NCBI GenBank assembly: GCA_913062625.1
Contig: CAJXWP010000026.1
Coordinates: forward strand, 1 to 33,383
Reading direction: 5' to 3'
From: an uncultured Haliea sp.
GTDB taxonomy: Bacteria; Pseudomonadota; Gammaproteobacteria; Pseudomonadales; Halieaceae
Length of the DNA stretch: 33,383 bases
Position 1 is the first letter of the stretch, and every line of letters begins with the position of its first letter. Below, piece after piece: positions 18,536 to 26,979 of this stretch. The notes beneath the pieces were generated by a model that made no database searches, was not told the origin of the DNA, and worked only from the letters and a program-made list of their open reading frames with translations. Both the position numbers and the translations under genes were made by a program.

Positions 18536-19381
18536 CTAGCGAGTCTCTCTGCGATGCATGAATGCCAAACGCTCAAGCAAATGAACGTCTTGCTCATTCT
18601 TAAGCAGAGCACCGTAAAGCGGAGGAATAGCCTTGCTATGGTCACGGTTCTTAAGGATTTCATCTGGAATATCATCTGCCATTAACAGCTTCAACCAATC
18701 AATCAGCTCCGAGGTCGAAGGCTTTTTCTTGAGGCCGGGAATAGAACGCACATCGAAGAAAACTTCCATTGCTTCCTGCACTAAATCTGCAGCGATATTC
18801 GGGTAATGAACATCTACAATTTCACGCATCGTGTCGCGATTGGGAAAATTAATGAAGTGAAAGAAACAGCGGCGCAGAAAGGCGTCGGGGAGTTCTTTTT
18901 CGTTATTGCTGGTTATAATAATGATTGGCCGGTGCTTCGTTTTGATCGTCTCTCCGGTTTCATAGACGAAGAATTCCATGCGGTCCAGCTCCACCAAAAG
19001 ATCATTCGGGAACTCGATGTCGGCTTTGTCTACTTCATCAATCAACAAGACCACCTGCTCATCAGCATCGAAGGCCTCCCACAATTTTCCGCGCTTGATA
19101 TAGTTAGCGATGTCTTGAACCTTCGCATCGCCCAGTTGCGAATCTCTGAGACGCGAAACAGCATCGTATTCATACAGACCCTGCTGTGCCTTTGTTGTTG
19201 ACTTGATATGCCATTGGATTAAGCGCTTATCGAGGCCCAGCGCAACCTCTTCCGCCAACATCGTCTTACCTGTGCCCGGCTCACCCTTAATCAGTAGTGG
19301 GCGCTGCAGGGTCACTGCAGCGTTGACGGCCATACGCAGATCGTCTGTAGCAACATACCGCTCAGTTCCTTCAAATTTCAT
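18536..19381 (-). CDS. MoxR-family AAA+ ATPase
   Basis: 281-residue AAA+ ATPase with Walker A GEPGTGKT (33-40) and Walker B VLLIDEVDKAD (Asp115-Glu116). A downstream IITSNNEKELPDAFLRRC holds sensor 1 and the arginine-finger region. It belongs to the MoxR group, which works with VWA proteins in the maturation of enzyme complexes; the VWA gene follows directly. ATG 19381 was chosen as the first methionine at the family start. A GTG at 19393 would add four residues, and both have AAAGAG stretches nearby, so the choice is not firm. The 160-base gap upstream probably holds its own promoter. Confidence 0.94.
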   Translation of the reverse strand: MKFEGTERYVATDDLRMAVNAAVTLQRPLLIKGEPGTGKTMLAEEVALGLDKRLIQWHIKSTTKAQQGLYEYDAVSRLRDSQLGDAKVQDIANYIKRGKLWEAFDADEQVVLLIDEVDKADIEFPNDLLVELDRMEFFVYETGETIKTKHRPIIIITSNNEKELPDAFLRRCFFHFINFPNRDTMREIVDVHYPNIAADLVQEAMEVFFDVRSIPGLKKKPSTSELIDWLKLLMADDIPDEILKNRDHSKAIPPLYGALLKNEQDVHLLERLAFMHRRETR

Positions 19382-19541
19382 ACTCTTTATCACTCTTTAG
19401 CATTCTGAAAGGCCGATAGGGTACAGATTGACGGCCGGCATATCAATACAGCAACCGCACCCAATAACATATTAACGCCGCATAGTTGAGCAGGGGTGAA
19501 AGTATCCTTCTGAAGCTCGCTGATCAGATTAATCGGCTTGG

Positions 19542-19892
19542 CTACCCCAGTTTTTCCTTTTTGCGACGACGGAATACCGTCAAACGAAGTAACAGGGCCA
19601 ATACGACGGCAACACCTGCCGCAAACATCAGTGGCCGCAAAGCATTATTCGCTGCCTCAACCCCTGTTGTCATAATCTCGAAAGCCGCCACAATCAGGGC
19701 TGGCGCCATGGTGTCCACATCAAGCCTGGGGTAAGACGGGGTGAGCATTAGCGCTGCCATCAACAATACCACCAGAGCGACCCAACTAGGAGACCAGTGC
19801 CGGCTCAGCCACCACGCAAGGTACAGGAGCAAGACACTGGCGGATCCAACATAGATATAGATCGCGGAAAGGTAAGAACCCTCGTCTAGCAT
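19542..19892 (-). CDS. Small membrane protein of unknown function
   Basis: 116 residues with three likely transmembrane helices: about 10-29 (IYIYVGSASVLLLYLAWWL), 36-51 (VALVVLLMAALML) and 85-103 (LRPLMFAAGVAVVLALLL). A short loop between helices 2 and 3 contains PSYPRLDVDTMAPA. It ends with a basic RRRKKEKLG tail, presumably cytoplasmic. I do not recognise a named family. It begins 10 bases after the ycgN stop on the same strand, so it is probably the last gene of the dnaX-to-ycgN run. Confidence 0.78.
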   Translation of the reverse strand: MLDEGSYLSAIYIYVGSASVLLLYLAWWLSRHWSPSWVALVVLLMAALMLTPSYPRLDVDTMAPALIVAAFEIMTTGVEAANNALRPLMFAAGVAVVLALLLRLTVFRRRKKEKLG

Positions 19893-19902
19893 GCCTTATC
19901 TC

Positions 19903-20346
19903 CTATTCAAGCCAGTGCACAATATGCTCTTCGTATCCGTCAGGATGTACGTACTCATCAGAAATAGCACGACCACGTATCGATATACCCGCGGCGTGCA
20001 CAGAATCACGGCTGCCGCTCACGAGAGGGTGCCACTCTGGCAGCGGCAGTCCTTGTGCACGCAGACGATAGGCACAGGTGCTGGGAAGCCAGTGCAACGT
20101 ACCCAAATCCTCAGGGCGCAAATCAATGCAATTTGACACCAGGATTGAACGATTGGGATAGTCCGTACATTGACAGGACTCCTCTTGAAGATACCGACAT
20201 CGAACCTTGGTATAGGCAATCTCTCCACTGTCTTCGTCCTCCAGCTTGTGCAGGCAGCATTTGGCGCAACCATCACACAGCGCTTCCCACTGAGGTGTAC
20301 TGAGTTCTTCTAGTGATTTTTCATGCCACCAATCAGTCACGCCCAT
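19903..20346 (-). CDS. ycgN: YcgN family protein (UPF0260), cysteine-cluster protein
   Basis: 147 residues. The cysteine-rich core begins CDGCAKCCLHKLE and continues VRCRYLQEESCQCTDYPNR and VSNCIDLRP. This is the conserved pattern of the YcgN/YkgJ group, thought to bind zinc or an iron-sulfur cluster; no biochemical role is established to my knowledge. The C-terminal part (LPSTCAYRLRAQGLPLPEWHPLVSG) is also typical. Its ATG lies inside the 3' end of ycgL (14-base overlap), so translation is coupled. Confidence 0.9.
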   Translation of the reverse strand: MGVTDWWHEKSLEELSTPQWEALCDGCAKCCLHKLEDEDSGEIAYTKVRCRYLQEESCQCTDYPNRSILVSNCIDLRPEDLGTLHWLPSTCAYRLRAQGLPLPEWHPLVSGSRDSVHAAGISIRGRAISDEYVHPDGYEEHIVHWLE

Positions 20347-20605
20347 TATCCCGTTTCAACAGCTCCGCCGCCGTAGGAGGCATCTGCAGATAGAAGCCCT
20401 GCTCTTTTATATCATCCAACACCGCCGCCACATTTGCCCTAGCAAGCTTTTTTTCAGGGGTGAGCAGCAAAACCATAACGGGCGTTGGCTCGCCAAACTG
20501 AGCCATCAGTGCGTCTGGTATATCTTGTAATCCGCGAGACTTATCGACGTACAGATACATTTCCTGTTTTCGTGAGCTCCTAAACACCTGACAGACCAGT
20601 CTCAT
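20333..20605 (-). CDS. ycgL: YcgL family protein
   Basis: 90-residue protein of the YcgL family: small alpha/beta domain, function unknown. Characteristic stretches are VYRSSRKQEMYLYVD-like (here VFRSSRKQEMYLYVDK) and LLTPEKKLARA followed by GFYLQMPP. It overlaps rnd by 4 bases (ATGA type) and ycgN by 14. The rnd-ycgL-ycgN arrangement recurs in gammaproteobacteria, suggesting a shared link to RNA processing or simply stable synteny. Confidence 0.9.
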   Translation of the reverse strand: MRLVCQVFRSSRKQEMYLYVDKSRGLQDIPDALMAQFGEPTPVMVLLLTPEKKLARANVAAVLDDIKEQGFYLQMPPTAAELLKRDNGRD

Positions 20606-21735
20606 GCCGAGGCCAGCGCTAATGAATGCCTCAATACGACAAAAATCGCCTCTTTACGCCACCCCAGCCAGTGCACCGGCAACTCGAAAACGTCTCCTTG
20701 GGCCTCACGCAGTAACAATTCATAGTCTTTGCTGTAGACGAGCACCTCAGGGGCGACGGACAATGAAATCGCGATTTCACGAACCTCGGCTTTGAGCTTC
20801 TTTACCTGATCTCGTTGAGCGGCATCTAGAGGAGACGGCAACTTCAGGGGTAAATCTGCTTCAGGAACCGCGCGATAAGCTGCAAGAAGGTCGAGCAACT
20901 CATCGCCATGGCGACGCACAACAGGCGACGGTAGCCCGACGCCATCCGCAAGCGCATTCTGCGTACGAGGATCCTGCACGGCTAACTGCAAGCACATTTG
21001 ATCGTCAATAATCCATGAGCGAGGCTTGTTCCTGTCTCTGGCGGTTTCCTCGCGCCATCGACATACCACCATCAAGGTTCCAAGCTGCCTCGAATTTAGT
21101 TTCCAGGCCGTCTTAATGCGCGTATGAAGCTTATAAACATCAGTACCTAAAGCACTGACTGCATCGTTACCATCTGCCAGAACCCACTGCAGCTTCTCCT
21201 GACGCACGCACTGCGCGTTAAGCTCCCGCCACACCAGCAGCAGCCAGGTCACATCCAATCCCGCATAATCGCACTGCGACTCAGTGAGCGGTCGCTGCAG
21301 CCAATCAGAGCGAGTTTCACCTTTAGGCAGGTCCACGTCACAGATATCCTGAACCAATGCGCGATATCCCAAGCCAAAGCCTCGATCCAATAACGCCGCC
21401 GCGCGCTGAGTATCGAACAGCGGCTGTGGCAACACACCGAGCCAACGCTGAAACACTTCAAGGTCTTCACTCGCCGAGTGAAGCACCTTGAGCACGTCAG
21501 GATTGGTCAGTAGTGCCGCCAAAGGCTCTGGATTTTCAATCTGAAGAGGGTCAATCAACCACGCCATATCACTGACTGAATCTCCGGTGACAAAGCACAA
21601 CTGCACCAGTGCGACTTCGGGGTAAAAGGTATTACGCCGCATAAATTCAGTATCAACGATCACCACATCGCAATTTGATTCACGCTCTAGCAATAGTCGA
21701 AGGGCTTCATTTGACTCGATTAGTTGCCACTGCAT
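20602..21735 (-). CDS. rnd: Ribonuclease D
   Basis: 377-residue 3'-5' exoribonuclease involved in tRNA 3' end maturation. The DEDD nuclease domain opens with VIVDTEFMRR (Asp28, Glu30 as metal ligands). It continues with VLHSASEDLEVF (second conserved Asp region) and ESQCDYAGLDVTWLL (third motif, DEDDy type with Tyr). The two HRDC domains follow, the first recognisable at RQLGTLMVVCRWREETARDRN. Length matches E. coli RNase D (375). The stop overlaps the ycgL start. It begins 3 bases after recR, so it is part of the dnaX-ybaB-recR operon here. Confidence 0.95.
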   Translation of the reverse strand: MQWQLIESNEALRLLLERESNCDVVIVDTEFMRRNTFYPEVALVQLCFVTGDSVSDMAWLIDPLQIENPEPLAALLTNPDVLKVLHSASEDLEVFQRWLGVLPQPLFDTQRAAALLDRGFGLGYRALVQDICDVDLPKGETRSDWLQRPLTESQCDYAGLDVTWLLLVWRELNAQCVRQEKLQWVLADGNDAVSALGTDVYKLHTRIKTAWKLNSRQLGTLMVVCRWREETARDRNKPRSWIIDDQMCLQLAVQDPRTQNALADGVGLPSPVVRRHGDELLDLLAAYRAVPEADLPLKLPSPLDAAQRDQVKKLKAEVREIAISLSVAPEVLVYSKDYELLLREAQGDVFELPVHWLGWRKEAIFVVLRHSLALASA

Positions 21736-21738
21736 AGT

Positions 21739-22338
21739 TCAGTCCACCAGCCGCCGACCGGACAGGGCATGCGCCAAAGTCGAGCCATCAACATATTCCA
21801 ATTCACCGCCCAGCGGCACCCCATGAGCGATGCGCGAAACCCCAACGCCCAGCGGCTGTAACATCTCAGCGAGATAATAGGCCGTGGCCTCCCCTTCTAC
21901 CGTTGGATTGGTCGCCAAAATAACTTCGCCCACCCCCTCATCAATGACGCGCTGTTGCAAGTCGTCAAGCCCAATCTCCGCTGGACCGATACCATCTATG
22001 GGCGATAAATGCCCCATCAGAACAAAGTATAGACCGCGAAAACTTCCACTTTGCTCTATAGCCAACACGTCTGCAGGGGTTTCAACAACACACACCATGC
22101 TAGCGTCGCGCTTTGCGTCGGAACACAGTTCACACACCTCAAGCTCAGTGAAGTTGCGGCACAGACTGCAGTGACCTACTCTCTCCACCGCGTCACGCAA
22201 TGCCGCGGCCAACGCCAGCGCACCTTCGCGATCTCGTTCCAATAAATGCAGCGTCATTCGCTGTGCAGACTTGGGCCCGACACTAGGAAGACAGCGTAAA
22301 GCATCCATTAGGTCTTGCAGGGAAGGGCTAAATTTCAT
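21739..22338 (-). CDS. recR: Recombination mediator RecR
   Basis: 199-residue partner of RecO (and RecF) that loads RecA onto SSB-coated single-stranded DNA in gap repair. It has the N-terminal helix-hairpin-helix ([15 protein letters not shown]), a C4 zinc finger ([16 protein letters not shown]) and a Toprim domain beginning [17 protein letters not shown]. The Walker-like C-terminal end has [17 protein letters not shown]. All family landmarks and the length are normal. It lies 18 bases after ybaB and 3 bases before rnd. Confidence 0.98.
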   Translation of the reverse strand: MKFSPSLQDLMDALRCLPSVGPKSAQRMTLHLLERDREGALALAAALRDAVERVGHCSLCRNFTELEVCELCSDAKRDASMVCVVETPADVLAIEQSGSFRGLYFVLMGHLSPIDGIGPAEIGLDDLQQRVIDEGVGEVILATNPTVEGEATAYYLAEMLQPLGVGVSRIAHGVPLGGELEYVDGSTLAHALSGRRLVD

Positions 22339-22356
22339 TATTCTGGCTGCAACGCA

Positions 22357-22680
22357 TCAAAACGGTAACTTAAAGCCCGCGGGAAGGTTCAACCCCGAGG
22401 CTAGGCCTGACATTGCGTCTCGATTACGCGCCTCCACTTTGCGCACCGCATCATTGACCGCGGCTGCCAGCAAATCTTCTAACACTTCCTTATCCTCCAA
22501 CAATACCGAATCGTCAATCGACACCCGCTTGATATCATGGCGCCCAGTCATCACCACTGAAACAAGACCTGCTCCAGACTCGCCCTGCACTTCGGCCGCG
22601 GCCAGTTCGTCCTGTGCCTTTTTCAAGTCAGCCTGCATGCTCTGCGCCTGCTGCATAAGCTCCGAAATATCACCCTTCAT
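22357..22680 (-). CDS. ybaB: YbaB/EbfC nucleoid-associated protein
   Basis: 107-residue DNA-binding protein that forms a tweezer-like dimer. The N-terminal helix ([20 protein letters not shown]) is followed by strands with the [21 protein letters not shown] motif, and the C-terminal helix contains [14 protein letters not shown]. It sits between dnaX and recR, as in most bacteria, and is presumably co-transcribed with them (20-base and 18-base gaps). Confidence 0.96.
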   Translation of the reverse strand: MKGDISELMQQAQSMQADLKKAQDELAAAEVQGESGAGLVSVVMTGRHDIKRVSIDDSVLLEDKEVLEDLLAAAVNDAVRKVEARNRDAMSGLASGLNLPAGFKLPF

Positions 22681-22700
22681 CTGTCGTCCTCATAGTTTAC

Positions 22701-24389
22701 TCAAACATCGGTGGGCCGAATGGACGCCTGATCAAGCTCACCATCGAACCGATTAATCAACGCCTGCAACTGCGGATCGCCCTCAATAGAGACAACCGCC
22801 TCTGCCTGCCTCAGCTCGGCCAGTCGCGCAGCACGCATTGCAGGCGTTTCTCCGCGCAGAGCACCAGGGGCCACAGACACTGAAACAGGATGCCCAAAAT
22901 AATTTCCCAGTGCCAGCCTCAGTTTATCAGTGTGCCCGGCGTTAAACAGCGCCGCATGGGCTTCATCCAAACAAAACTGCAGCGCATCCCCGGTTCGATC
23001 ATGCAGCTCACAATGCGCTGCGATGTTATAAACAATGCCCGCCAAACCAAGCAGCTCCAACAACTCATACCAATTTTCACAAGAAAGAGATTCCAGCATA
23101 AAATGGTCTGCTGACATCTTTCTCGGTACGACATCGGAAAGCGTTTCGCCTTCATCTGACCCAGTACTGGCCTTCTCACCTTTGTCGGATGAGTTAACCG
23201 GTACCTCAGGGGACTTTTTTACAGGGGCGTCGCCCTCCCCGGCAACGACCTGAGGTGATATCACACTCTGTAAATCTTCAGGCCGCAGGTTCTCATCAAT
23301 AACCGCGGCCGGGCGAAAAGCCAACATGCGTAATAGGACCATTTCGAAACCCTTACGCAAATCTGGAGACAACGCGATATCACGCTTCCCATTGAGCGCC
23401 ATCTGGTAAAATAGCTGCGCATCTTCCGCGGTAATAGCGCGAGCAATCTGTGTCACTCTATCGGCATTCCCCCAGCTATTATCAACGGCGTCGGGCACAA
23501 CCTGAGCTGTCGCCACTTGATGAATCAAAGAAAGAAGCTCATCTAAGCTGCCTTCAAAGTCTGGTGCATACTCCGACATTCGCTGCACAACGCCCAGTAC
23601 TTTAGCCGGTTCCCCCTCACTGATCGCCTCTAGCAATTCAAAGACGTACCCCAGATCCACACTACCGAGCATGCTGCGCACATCCTCTTCCACTACCTTG
23701 CCAGAGCCGAACGCGATCGCCTGATCAGTGAGACTGAGCGCATCGCGCATACTGCCTTCGGCAGCGCGGCCTAGCAGCCACAGCGCCGCCTCTTCGTGGG
23801 CGACCATCTCCTGCTCTAAAACCATGCCCAAATGCCCAACAATCTGCTGCGGAGGCATATTCTTAAGATTAAACTGCAGACAACGCGACAGCACCGTCGC
23901 GGGGAGTTTCTGGGGATCCGTGGTAGCCAGCAAAAATTTCACATGTGGCGGCGGCTCTTCCAGCGTTTTAAGCAGCGCATTAAAACTATGGGTAGACAAC
24001 ATATGTACTTCATCGATCAGGTAAATTTTATAGCGCGAGCGGGTGGGCGCATATTGCACATTATCCAACAGCTCCCGTGTATCCTCTACTTTCGTGCGCG
24101 AAGCAGCGTCAACCTCTAGCAAGTCAACACTGCGACCTTCGGCGATCTCCAGACAGGAAGAACAACTCCCACAAGGGACAGAGCTAACGCCAGCTTCACA
24201 GTTAAGACATTTGGCAAGAATACGCGCGATGGTGGTCTTGCCAACGCCCCGGGTGCCCGTAAAGAGATAGGCATGATGCAGTCGATCATGGTCTAGCGCA
24301 TTGATCAGCGCCTGCAGGACATGCTCCTGACCGACCATTTCCCGGAAGCTCTTCGGCCGCCACTTGCGCGCTAATACCTGATACGACAT
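22701..24389 (-). CDS. dnaX: DNA polymerase III subunits tau (full length) and gamma (frameshift)
   Basis: Clamp-loader ATPase subunit of the replicative polymerase. The tau form is 562 residues. Walker A GTRGVGKT is at residues 45-52, a zinc site at Cys64, Cys73, Cys76 and Cys79, and Walker B/DExx in YLIDEVHMLS, followed by the SRC arginine-finger motif in VLSRCLQF. The C-terminal 170 residues are variable and bind polymerase and helicase in other species. A slippery A AAA AAG at codons 391-392 with a -1 TGA two codons later predicts a gamma product of 394 residues. ATG 24389 gives the standard start MSYQVLARKWRP; the open frame further upstream has no family similarity. Confidence 0.97.
   Translation of the reverse strand: MSYQVLARKWRPKSFREMVGQEHVLQALINALDHDRLHHAYLFTGTRGVGKTTIARILAKCLNCEAGVSSVPCGSCSSCLEIAEGRSVDLLEVDAASRTKVEDTRELLDNVQYAPTRSRYKIYLIDEVHMLSTHSFNALLKTLEEPPPHVKFLLATTDPQKLPATVLSRCLQFNLKNMPPQQIVGHLGMVLEQEMVAHEEAALWLLGRAAEGSMRDALSLTDQAIAFGSGKVVEEDVRSMLGSVDLGYVFELLEAISEGEPAKVLGVVQRMSEYAPDFEGSLDELLSLIHQVATAQVVPDAVDNSWGNADRVTQIARAITAEDAQLFYQMALNGKRDIALSPDLRKGFEMVLLRMLAFRPAAVIDENLRPEDLQSVISPQVVAGEGDAPVKKSPEVPVNSSDKGEKASTGSDEGETLSDVVPRKMSADHFMLESLSCENWYELLELLGLAGIVYNIAAHCELHDRTGDALQFCLDEAHAALFNAGHTDKLRLALGNYFGHPVSVSVAPGALRGETPAMRAARLAELRQAEAVVSIEGDPQLQALINRFDGELDQASIRPTDV
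23206..23240 (-). promoter_or_regulatory. Programmed -1 ribosomal frameshift signal in dnaX
   Basis: The heptamer A AAA AAG occupies 23220-23214 with AAA and AAG in frame (codons 391-392), the same heptamer and phase as E. coli dnaX. After a -1 slip the ribosome reads GTC CCC and then TGA (23208-23206). An SD-like GGGGAGGG (23240-23233) lies 12 bases upstream, close to the roughly 10 bases of the E. coli stimulator. Downstream only a weak bulged stem is visible (23193-23175). Confidence 0.82.
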
Positions 24390-24515
24390 CCCTAGAATGA
24401 CCTTATCTACTTGAAAGAGACAAAGGATACACCAGCGCAAGGATGACAGAAACAGACAGAGTCTAAACAAGTGGCTATTAGCGTCATTCCAACCAAACGA
24501 AGGCGTGTCGTTGGA

Positions 24516-24625
24516 GGCAACCCAGACAGCCACATTCCGGCACACGAATCAGCAACTACCGTTGCTCCCTTCCGGGCCTGGCGGATTTCACTGCCTATCA
24601 TTGCGGAGGGACCGCCTGGGTTACC
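24516..24625 (-). ncRNA. ffs: Signal recognition particle RNA (4.5S type)
   Basis: RNA scaffold of the bacterial SRP that binds Ffh and targets membrane proteins. The conserved apical part is clear on the minus strand: CAGGCCCGGAAGGGAGCAAC with the GGAA tetraloop and the asymmetric loop, flanked by CCGCC / GGTAG pairing partners. The ends were set by a perfect 10-bp closing stem: GGTAACCCAG at the 5' end (24625-24616) pairs with CTGGGTTGCC at the 3' end (24525-24516), with one G-T pair. This gives 110 nt, close to the 114 nt of E. coli. It lies 126 bases upstream of dnaX on the same strand. The sequence beyond it (24626-24869) shows no gene. Confidence 0.93.
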
Positions 24626-24869
24626 AAAGCGTCTAAACCGAGCGTGCTCAGTGTCGACGGGGCATATTCTGCGGGAATCTCTGGATGGCTGCAAGCGATG
24701 GCGTGAAATTGAGCATGGCGGTGACTAAAGCGATCACCAATCAGCGTCCGCTTTTGGGGTGAAAAAGAGTCCTGTGGCAGCAAGCCTGCAATATGGCGAT
24801 GATTCATCTGTGTGGGCGCCGATCCTCAATCGGGGTTATACTCATTAGCAATGAACGAAGGGTGAGACT

Positions 24870-25508
24870 ATGCCAACGGAGCCAACGGTATACGTTATTG
24901 ATGATGAACCCGATATGTGTGAGGTTCTCAGCGACATCCTCGAGTCCAAGCATATTAAGGTCAAAACCTATACGTCCCCCCGCGAATTTATGCGAACCTA
25001 TAGCCCGGATAATCCAGGATGCCTGCTGCTTGATATCGGCATGCCCGACATCAATGGTCTCGAGCTAATGGAAGCTATTATTGCTCAGGGGAACAGGACT
25101 CCGGTAATCTTTCTCACCGGAAACGCAACTATTGCAAATGCTGTCGAGATGTTAAAGGCCGGCGCTTTAGATTTCATCGAAAAGCCACCTAAGATCGATG
25201 TATTGCTGAGCTGTGTCAGGAAGGCGCTGGAGTTGGATTTACAGCGCCGCTATGAGCAACAGCGGTTCTGCGATATCAGCCAACGACTCAACCTGCTCAC
25301 CGCGCGTGAACGTGAGGTGCTGACCTGGATCACCGAAGGTAAATCAAATAAAATGGTGGCTCGCATTCTCGATATCAGCAGCAGGACTGTTGAGATCCAT
25401 CGTGCGAATATCCTCAATAAGATGCAGGCCCAGTCTGTAGCCCAACTGGTAAAAATGGACCTAACGGCGAAGGAATATGTGAGCACCGCTGGTCGTCAAA
25501 ACGTGTGA
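24870..25508 (+). CDS. FixJ/NarL-type response regulator
   Basis: 212-residue DNA-binding response regulator. The receiver has the acidic pair Asp11-Asp12, phosphoacceptor Asp55 in LLLDIGMPDINGLELM, Thr in FLTGNA and the Lys of IEKPP, so it should be phosphorylatable. A LuxR-type helix-turn-helix follows (LTAREREVLTWITEGKSNKMVARIL ... SSRTVEIHRANILNKM). AAGGGTGAG lies in front of ATG 24870. The adjacent signalling genes are on the opposite strand. It is the only obvious transcriptional output among them and could receive phosphate from the nearby hybrid kinases; this pairing is inferred from position only. Confidence 0.93.
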   Translation: MPTEPTVYVIDDEPDMCEVLSDILESKHIKVKTYTSPREFMRTYSPDNPGCLLLDIGMPDINGLELMEAIIAQGNRTPVIFLTGNATIANAVEMLKAGALDFIEKPPKIDVLLSCVRKALELDLQRRYEQQRFCDISQRLNLLTAREREVLTWITEGKSNKMVARILDISSRTVEIHRANILNKMQAQSVAQLVKMDLTAKEYVSTAGRQNV

Positions 25509-25528
25509 GGTCGGCCTTTAACCTGACC

Positions 25529-26752
25529 CTAGGATGCCAACTGAAGCGCGAGCCATGGCCTTAGCTGTTCTGCCGCCATCGGTTTTGCGATAAAATACCC
25601 CTGCACTGCCTGGCATCCCAGCTCTTGCAGCAGTTCCTTTGTCGCTTGATCTTCAACACCCTCTGCTACCACACGCATCTGGAATTGTTCTCCGAGCAAA
25701 ATACAAGCTTTGACGATCGCTAGCGCTTCTAGATCCACAACCATTTTACTCACAAAGCTTTGATCGATTTTCAATTCAGAGAAGGGCATTCGAAACAATT
25801 GCAGCAGCGAGGAATAGCCTGTGCCAAAGTCATCAATAGACAAGCGCACACCCTTTAGTCGCAACCGCGTCAGGACATCTAACGACGTAGTGAGCTCTCC
25901 CATTAATTCGCTTTCTGTCACCTCAAGTGTAATTTCTGTAGTGTCAAGCGCGTTATCGGCTAATAACCTCGAGATGTGTTCTGGAAGCGTCAGACTTGTG
26001 ATATCGCTGGCTGATATGTTGATCGATAAATTGATTTGCAGCCCCTCTTCCTGCCACTGATGCTGTTGCCCGATTGCTTGCTGGAGCACAATACTTGTCA
26101 AATCTGGCATCCAGCCTTGCCTCTCAATCAGCGCGATAAAGCGGTCTGGATAAATAATTCCTTGTGTTGGGTGTCGCCAGCGCACCAAGCACTCCGCGGA
26201 ATACTTTGACGTACCGCTTAATACAAGCTCTTCCTTGGGCTGATAGTGCAGACAAAACTGATCAAGATCTAAAGCCTCGCGTAATTCCTGAGCACTATAA
26301 TCGTCGGCAGTCGATTTGATATTCCCCCTCAATCGCCTTCCGCGAATTACTGCCTGCGGCTCAAGCAAGCTACGAAGACGCGTGATGGACAGAGGTTTTT
26401 CAAGCGTTCCAAGGACTACTAGCGAGTGCGCCACCGCCAGGTTTTCGGCACCGCTCAGCACAGCAGAATCTTGCCCGCTAATCAGGATTAGATCGGGGGG
26501 GTTCTCGGTCTTAGCTAAATGGCGAATCACTTCAATGCCATCTGTCTTAGGCATCTGCAAATCGAGTATCAAAATATTGTTGCCCTCAAAGCACTGGATC
26601 TCTTTCATGAAAGCATCAGCTTGGGAAAAACAGTGGACCTCGAGACCACTTAACTCCACAACATCCCGAAGTATTTGCAAGATATCTAGCTCATCATCTA
26701 TCAGATAAACCTTCGGCGCAGGCGATGGCGGCGAGGCAACGTCACCACTCAT
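25529..26752 (-). CDS. Response regulator with EAL (c-di-GMP phosphodiesterase) domain
   Basis: 407 residues. The N-terminal receiver is complete (Asp19-Asp20, phosphoacceptor Asp64 in LILDLQMPKTDG, Ser92 in LISGQD, Lys119). The C-terminal EAL domain runs from about residue 155 to the end. The signature reads ECL (Glu186-Cys-Leu) in place of EAL, but the metal and substrate residues are present: Glu186, Asn in NISASD, Glu in LEVTESE, Asp306-Asp307 in IDDFGTGYSS, Lys in LKIDQSF and VAEGVE. It should therefore hydrolyse c-di-GMP, with activity probably set by phosphorylation. ATG 26752 gives a clean receiver start but lacks a ribosome site, so the start is tentative. It converges with the FixJ-type gene, 20 bases apart. 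Confidence 0.92.
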   Translation of the reverse strand: MSGDVASPPSPAPKVYLIDDELDILQILRDVVELSGLEVHCFSQADAFMKEIQCFEGNNILILDLQMPKTDGIEVIRHLAKTENPPDLILISGQDSAVLSGAENLAVAHSLVVLGTLEKPLSITRLRSLLEPQAVIRGRRLRGNIKSTADDYSAQELREALDLDQFCLHYQPKEELVLSGTSKYSAECLVRWRHPTQGIIYPDRFIALIERQGWMPDLTSIVLQQAIGQQHQWQEEGLQINLSINISASDITSLTLPEHISRLLADNALDTTEITLEVTESELMGELTTSLDVLTRLRLKGVRLSIDDFGTGYSSLLQLFRMPFSELKIDQSFVSKMVVDLEALAIVKACILLGEQFQMRVVAEGVEDQATKELLQELGCQAVQGYFIAKPMAAEQLRPWLALQLAS

Positions 26753-26979
26753 GTTAAAACGTGTCGGTTTGTGTGTGTATGTGTAGAAAAAATGATGACG
26801 TGCAAGATAAAATCTCCTAACTATCGTCCTCGACTCACATCCAGAACAGCCTGCATTGATGTTAAGTGCATGCCGGCAAGACCCATAGCATCTCGCCAAC
26901 GTTAACCGCAAAAAGTGGCGCGACAGAATGACTCTTTAAGCCTCACCATGACAGTACGCACATGGATAAAGGTCAAGCT

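Noticed and set aside
24480-24515. Possible terminator after the SRP RNA
   Set aside because: Only an imperfect CCAACGA / TCGTTTGG pairing with no T-run follows, so I do not call a terminator.
24390-24545. N-terminal extension of dnaX
   Set aside because: The frame is open, but the extra 52 residues have no family similarity and would overlap the SRP RNA gene; MSYQVLARKW is the standard start.
26753-26911. Upstream extension of the receiver-EAL frame
   Set aside because: The added residues are Cys/Arg/His-rich without domain character. The underlying DNA includes a short TG-rich run that reads as YTYTH, typical of non-coding sequence.
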